Source of the DNA: Elmis aenea
Taxonomy: Eukaryota; Arthropoda; Insecta; Coleoptera; Elmidae
Reading direction: 5' to 3'
NCBI GenBank assembly: GCA_947652605.1
Contig: OX393576.1
Span: 14,782,575-14,846,574, forward strand
Length of the DNA stretch: 64,000 bases
The position numbers and the translations under genes were made by a program. Numbering within the stretch: the stretch's first letter is position 1; every line of letters begins with the position of its first letter. This document shows positions 62,501-64,000 of the stretch, one piece after another. The notes under the pieces are model-generated. The model searched no databases and was not told the DNA's origin. It was given only the letters and a program-made list of their open reading frames with translations.

Positions 62501-64000
62501 TTTTAACTGTTGTGGTTGGGCTATTTTATTCATGGCTACCACTTTTAAGTGGGATATTTATAACAAATAATATTAATTTTGCTATGCAGCCTATTCAAAA
62601 CAACTCGGCAACCATGAGAGTCTTAACAGCTCTTAAGAGCTGCAGAGTTGGTTAAATGGTCAAAATTGTGCATATCAGCTGACTTCAAATTTGAGATAAC
62701 TTAAACGGTACCAAAAGTAACTGAAAAAATTGAAAAATGTAAATGTGCATTTTTCATGATTATATCTTTTGTTTTTATGAGCAAATTATGAAAAATTATA
62801 TTTTATTTAAAGTTGATGGTTGAGTAGTGAAATTTGTTTTTCGATTTATCTTTAAAAGATAAGTCTACTGTTTTTTTAAAATACGGATGCCATGTTGCAC
62901 AAGAAAATAAAATTGCAGTAATTTATGATAATTTACAGTTATTAAAATTGAAAACACAAAAATATTTGTCCCAAATAAGCGACTTTGTAACTCCTATATT
63001 TTTTAAGATTCTTATGGTAGTCAAATTATTTTGGACAGATTGTATAATATACATAAATTATAACCGTAGTTTCATAAAATATCTAACTTACTTATGTTTT
63101 GTGTCTTCCTGGACGCAGCATGAAGAGGTTAACAAAGACACAGATAAAGTAAGTACTCGACATATAAACCTTCCACCATTTTCACTGTCAAGTAACTATG
63201 GTACGTTACGTAAAAGGTTAACGGTCCCCAGTCCTAAAATTTCACCTCTACACCCTACTACTAACAAATGTTTATTACTACGCACTGATAGTAAGAATAT
63301 GGCAAAAGTTACACCAACAATTGTTGAATGTGATAGTAAAGGTGTACTGAAGAAACATAAAATTCGTCCGTTTAAAAATCTTAGTGCTGAAGAGTTTCGA
63401 TTCTATAAAAGAGACAGTTTCGATAAGAAAAGTTCTTCAGTAGACAGTTCAGACGGTGAATTCGATGTTAGTGCTTCTCGAAGACAGCAAAGAAATGTTG
63501 AATACAAAAGCGAGGAAAAATCACACTTAATTTGTTACCAGGATGATATAAAGATTGTCGCTATAAAAAATGATTCTAAAATAACCAAATATAACACTTT
63601 TGATCTTAAGTTTAATGATAAACGTGGAAAAATGATCAAGTATAAATCTCTAGACGAACCATCGACTAGAGCTCTTGTTAAGTATCGTGACACACAGAGT
63701 AATGTATCAATTTCTGCACAAGAATTCGATTCAAATTTTAGACTTTCTAAATTTCAACATAAGCCAAAACATGACATTATTGTTGATACTGTTGATTCAT
63801 GGGCTAGAAAAGGCACTAAAAATGTATTTTCAAATATCAAAAACTCCATATTTAAAAGCAGTTCTCCAGAAAAAACTGTTGTATTTAAGCCACTGGTTTT
63901 TGGAGGTACATTCCCTATCGATGCTCCAATGTCAGTGACCGAAACAAATAAATTACAAAAGGAATCTGCAAAAATCGAGAGTAGTATTAAGAAAAACAAA
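41481..64000 (+). CDS. Sec16: Protein transport protein Sec16 (partial, 3' end outside window)
   Basis: Sec16 is a peripheral scaffold of endoplasmic reticulum exit sites that binds Sec13 and other COPII proteins and organises vesicle budding. Exons: 41481-41579, 41835-44617, 44677-44800, 46072-46280, 46733-46843, 49705-50089, 50185-50428, 52401-52570, 52624-52959, 53021-53287, 53346-53571, 55856-56016, then 63119-63148 or longer. The first twelve total 5,115 nt (1,705 codons) with matching phases. Order: MSWIKRRG start, Gln/Asn/Tyr-rich N-terminus, PPPGL-RMV repeats, Arg-rich charged region (about 820-1000), a conserved YYE-LRRTNP / [10 protein letters not shown] stretch, the central conserved domain (about 1109-1576), then a Gln-rich segment. 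The C-terminal region is not in the window. Confidence 0.92.
41835..44617 (+). CDS. Sec16: Sec16 exon 2: large disordered N-terminal exon
   Basis: This single exon of 2,783 bp encodes residues 34 to about 961. It starts [11 protein letters not shown] after ATTTGTAG and ends in phase 2 at TCAAG|GTACTA. The open frame begins about 540 bp before the first internal start-like codon at 42,375. It is rich in Gln, Asn and Ser, with Trp-acidic patches ([18 protein letters not shown]). Three repeats of a P-P-G-L-x-R-M-V-x-G motif lie at residues 556, 584 and 613, and two TIGADT repeats at about 657 and 678. The end is Arg/Asp/Lys/Glu-rich, the region that in Drosophila Sec16 helps exit-site targeting. 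Confidence 0.93.
44677..46843 (+). CDS. Sec16: Sec16 exons 3-5: charged region and Tyr-rich linker
   Basis: Exons 44677-44800, 46072-46280 and 46733-46843. Exon 3 completes the Arg/Asp-rich region. Exon 4 is Tyr/Gln-rich and contains [17 protein letters not shown] and [17 protein letters not shown], which recur in metazoan Sec16. Exon 5 gives a Tyr/His-rich linker. Phases are 2/0, 0/2 and 2/2. The 1.27-kb intron 44,801-46,071 contains a foldback element. Confidence 0.9.
45029..45970. mobile_element. Foldback element in Sec16 intron, TA-flanked (942 bp)
   Basis: The ends are CCGGGTGATTCAGTTTGACT and AGTCAAACTGAATCACCCGG, with TA on both sides. The arms pair for several hundred bp, including the GATTTGACATACGTCATCGT segment and its mirror. 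Truncated relatives occur at 16,554-16,645 and 40,140-40,330. Confidence 0.85.
46844..49704. other. Sec16 intron 5
   Basis: A 2.9-kb AT-rich intron. A lone GACACCCTGTATAG terminus near 49,617 is the only trace of a mobile element. No nested gene was seen. Confidence 0.5.
49705..53287 (+). CDS. Sec16: Sec16 exons 6-10: central conserved domain
   Basis: Exons 49705-50089, 50185-50428, 52401-52570, 52624-52959 and 53021-53287 encode residues about 1109-1576. Signals of the Sec16 central/ancestral-coatomer-element domain are [21 protein letters not shown], the helical [47 protein letters not shown] and [15 protein letters not shown]. This alpha-solenoid binds Sec13 at exit sites. A short Ser-rich disordered loop ([11 protein letters not shown]...) sits in exon 7. 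The intron 50,429-52,400 carries a 1.2-kb foldback. Confidence 0.93.
50976..52157. mobile_element. Foldback element in Sec16 intron 7
   Basis: The left end is CAGGGTGGTCCAAATTTGAT after TA. The right arm ends with ATCGAATTTGGACCAC, but the last bases and TA are changed. The arms pair over about 550 bp, for example GGGATTGCATGGGTATCTCG and its mirror. The centre contains a segment without a partner. A one-arm relative lies at 53,881-54,103. Confidence 0.75.
53346..56016 (+). CDS. Sec16: Sec16 exons 11-12: Gln-rich segment
   Basis: Exons 53346-53571 and 55856-56016. They encode a predicted disordered Gln-rich region ([20 protein letters not shown] and [17 protein letters not shown]) after the central domain, ending [10 protein letters not shown] in phase 0 before GTAGGG. 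The 2.3-kb intron between them holds three mobile-element units. Confidence 0.88.
53609..53841. mobile_element. hAT-like non-autonomous element (233 bp)
   Basis: The ends CAGTGCTGTGGAGTCGG and CCGACTCTGCAGCCCTG are imperfect inverted repeats. The flanking octamers GTTAATAC and GTTAAAGT share 5 of 8 bases, so the target duplication is eroded. It lies 37 bp after the donor site of Sec16 exon 11. Confidence 0.5.
53881..54103. mobile_element. Single-arm copy of the 50,976 foldback family
   Basis: It matches the left arm of 50,976-52,157 closely, starting GGGTGGTCCAAATTCGATGG and running to TTGTTGTAAATATCGAAAAT, without any opposite arm. Confidence 0.65.
54470..55563. mobile_element. Foldback element in Sec16 intron 11, TA-flanked (1,094 bp)
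   Basis: The ends are CAGGGTGGACCAAATTCGAA and TTCGAATTTGGTCCACCCTG, with TA on both sides. The arms are imperfect but pair over nearly their whole length, for example GGTATCTCGGTTACCGCAAT and its mirror. It encodes nothing. Confidence 0.85.
56017..57496. other. Sec16 intron 12, left part
   Basis: AT-rich, no exon or repeat end recognised before the duplicated segment starts at 57,497. Confidence 0.5.
57497..57853. repeat. 357-bp direct repeat, left copy (target site duplication)
   Basis: Identical to 62,372-62,728 throughout. It abuts the first base of the retrotransposon. It includes the 16-bp palindrome CAGCTCTTAAGAGCTG and an 83-codon chance frame that occurs in both copies. It is not an LTR: the element ends in poly(A) and encodes a non-LTR type polymerase. 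Confidence 0.85.
57880..57886 (+). promoter_or_regulatory. DPE-like motif of the retrotransposon
   Basis: GGACGTG fits the downstream promoter element consensus (RGWYV) and sits at +27/+28 relative to the first element base. This is the position used by TATA-less internal promoters of Jockey-like elements, which let a full-length transcript start at the element's own end. Functional use is inferred. Confidence 0.5.
58012..58044 (+). promoter_or_regulatory. 10-codon uORF overlapping the ORF1 start
   Basis: ATG at 58,012 opens a ten-codon frame ([10 protein letters not shown]) whose TGA at 58,042-58,044 overlaps the ORF1 ATG as ATGA. Ribosomes that finish it could re-initiate on ORF1. The role is inferred from position only. 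Confidence 0.45.
58041..59516 (+). CDS. Jockey-type ORF1: Gag-like nucleic-acid-binding protein
   Basis: 491 residues from ATG 58,041. The frame is open upstream to a GTG at 58,014, but the ATG is preferred. Such ORF1 proteins bind the element RNA and form the ribonucleoprotein. A Ser/Pro-rich N-terminus is followed by a short coiled-coil-like stretch (about 100-125). An RRM-like/PRE_C2HC region lies at about 220-330. Three zinc knuckles follow from residue 343: [27 protein letters not shown] and CSNCAEAH...C. A Gln/Met-rich tail closes it. It ends TAATG, overlapping ORF2. Confidence 0.88.
   Translation: MNSHSGTSTSPAPRVESQAMVLNNNTGQDEDGKDTQNPFQKSRRLARSPLRTRSHSLVNQNETNQHQNVKLSTASQQKGSSTLYNNDTQGFFLPKEESAKIKTLESQLNAANKEIQELREMIASLQSNKNYSPINSDEEEELVAKETAWLLPKYKKRKMALSPEQKVISSKPTPNSDVAKKHKPPPVVLSNIEDYTEINQALKTRNLNFKANLMNNNQLKINVDTELEYREVTNLMNDAKIEWHTYENKQTRPIRVMARNLHPTCKPEDIKDELTSRGFKILDVVNKIRKTKEHGRVVTTPLPLFMLTFENSEEIKKIYEIQYLCHMRIKIEALKNNKLIPQCKRCQRYGHTQRFCQREANCVKCAGKHLTTECSKPKNDPPKCSNCAEAHPANYRACLVAKELQKRRDNLINSKKPQYTQQKIFSSKKITNEVSFAQAVQASKTQPGPKLNEQQTIMQMMQNLTNLMNKFSERLDRLEAKHTGTAARGTN
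59516..62179 (+). CDS. Jockey-type ORF2: endonuclease and reverse transcriptase
   Basis: 887 residues. It nicks target DNA and copies the element RNA at the nick (target-primed reverse transcription). The N-terminal APE-like endonuclease shows [10 protein letters not shown] (5-14), VSETH with the catalytic Glu, GGDLNA (136-141) and SDH (212-214). The reverse transcriptase shows [33 protein letters not shown] (Asp 578), [11 protein letters not shown] and the catalytic FADD (663-666). The C-terminus has the Jockey APWYVRN motif. No stop or frameshift; all catalytic residues seen are intact. There is no protease, integrase or RNase H. Confidence 0.93.
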   Translation: MDQRELKIATWNANGIQNRKEEIELFLNTQNIDVCLVSETHSTNQSYIKLTGYKIYQTTHPDNKAKGGSAIIIKDNINHYEECHIQSAEIQLTVVGIKSIKQKLTIGALYCPPRYNLKKLDYKNFLRHMGDRFILGGDLNAKHVDWGSRLTTTKGKELREAIREMGCTYHSTGKPTYWPTDLNKIPDLLDFFISKRVSPNFIDIAENFDLDSDHSAIILTLSEKIIKKENRPTLANKTTDWMNFKTELANKINLNIQLQTLEQLETEVEKFNSVIQQAAWNSTKEYTHRSIANNYPKEIKELVKEKRRARRRYQQTRDPADKNILNNKTQQLKRKIQKLKEESINKFLENLTADKKTEYSLWKATRKLKRPITLSPPIRKPDGTWARENKQKAETFADHLAEIFKCNDIHPDAYIHETENVEDTEIELVTPKEVAKEIKTNINPNKAPGFDLITGEILKQLPKKGIVMLTYLINAAFRLRHVPSSWKVAEVIMIQKPGKPPNEAKSYRPISLLPIISKLFEKLFLKRLQPVIERKKLIPNHQFGFRHRHSTIDQVHRITDVIEKALEEKLICSTIFLDVAQAFDRVSHEGLILKLNRILPKHHVELLMSYISGRLFRIKQENEYSALKEVKAGVPQGSVLGPVLYLLYTHDLPQLQNITTATFADDTAIMAVGKDTEEAAIKLQNACNRISNWMSEWSIKLNDQKSSHIYFTNKKITQIPITINGNVVPNKTTAKYLGMTLDTRLRWKPHIKIKKEELSIKYRKLYWLLGRRSQLSMYNKIIIYNQILKPVWVYGIQLWGCAKQCNIKKVQVFQNKVLRNAVDAPWYVRNKDIHRDLCIPEVSSEIKRFAKKHATRLQNHINPEALQLLDNHGLVRRLKRQKPFELV
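62372..62728. repeat. 357-bp direct repeat, right copy (target site duplication)
   Basis: It begins directly after the 19-base poly(A) tail and is identical to 57,497-57,853. Beyond 62,728 the original intron continues (CTGAAAAAATTG). The exact borders are ambiguous by a few A residues. Confidence 0.85.
63119..64000 (+). CDS. Sec16 exon 13 and long open frame running off the window
   Basis: After GGACGCAG the frame continues in phase 0 from Sec16 exon 12 as [11 protein letters not shown] strong donor, AAA|GTAAGT, ends a possible 30-bp exon at 63,148. Yet the same frame stays open to base 64,000: 294 codons, or 390 counted from the last upstream TGA at 62,828. A run that long is very unlikely by chance at this AT content. 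The extra part is Lys/Ser/Asp-rich with acidic serine clusters ([12 protein letters not shown]) and a hydrophobic [14 protein letters not shown] stretch. I recognise no domain. It may be a long Sec16 isoform, or the start of another gene from ATG 63,014. Confidence 0.6.

Noticed and set aside
57529..62655. Identical 83-codon frames at 57,529-57,780 and 62,404-62,655 as a duplicated gene
   Set aside because: They are the same intron segment duplicated by the insertion, start at GTG, and show no domain or splice context.
57497..62728. 357-bp repeats as long terminal repeats
   Set aside because: The element has an APE endonuclease, a non-LTR polymerase and a poly(A) tail, and lacks protease, integrase and RNase H. 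The right copy follows the poly(A) tail.

Overview
The window looks like nuclear DNA of an insect, probably a non-dipteran holometabolan such as a beetle. It is AT-rich, its genes are split by spliceosomal introns, it is crowded with TA-flanked foldback elements, and it carries a clade-B-like fibrillar collagen gene of the kind Drosophila lacks. The species cannot be fixed from the sequence. Exon borders below were derived by hand from splice sites and reading frame; no transcript or database evidence was available.

Layout. (1) About 1-23.4 kb is gene-poor. It holds decayed non-LTR retrotransposon pieces, two adjacent perfect palindromes (1754-2036), inverted-repeat elements, a nested foldback complex (about 11.9-14.5 kb), a SINE-like repeat and a short hAT-type element. 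I support no protein-coding host gene there. (2) 23,487-38,517 (+) is a complete fibrillar collagen gene of 25 coding exons and 1,788 codons: signal peptide, TSPN domain, minor helix, 337 uninterrupted Gly-X-Y triplets and a COLFI C-propeptide. (3) 38.6-41.4 kb is intergenic. (4) From 41,481 (+) to beyond the right edge runs Sec16, the scaffold of endoplasmic reticulum exit sites. Twelve exons give 1,705 codons through the Sec13-binding central domain, and a thirteenth starts at 63,119. Its introns hold several foldbacks and an apparently intact Jockey-clade retrotransposon (57,854-62,371) flanked by identical 357-bp direct repeats. (5) The last 0.9 kb is one long open frame that continues past an internal donor site of Sec16 exon 13 and off the window.

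Working together. The collagen is a large secreted trimer. Sec16 organises the COPII exit sites that such cargo needs. The two genes lie 3 kb apart on the same strand; whether that matters is untested. Most other content is mobile DNA, and several elements are datable because a paralogous relic or the opposite palindrome arm preserves the pre-insertion sequence.
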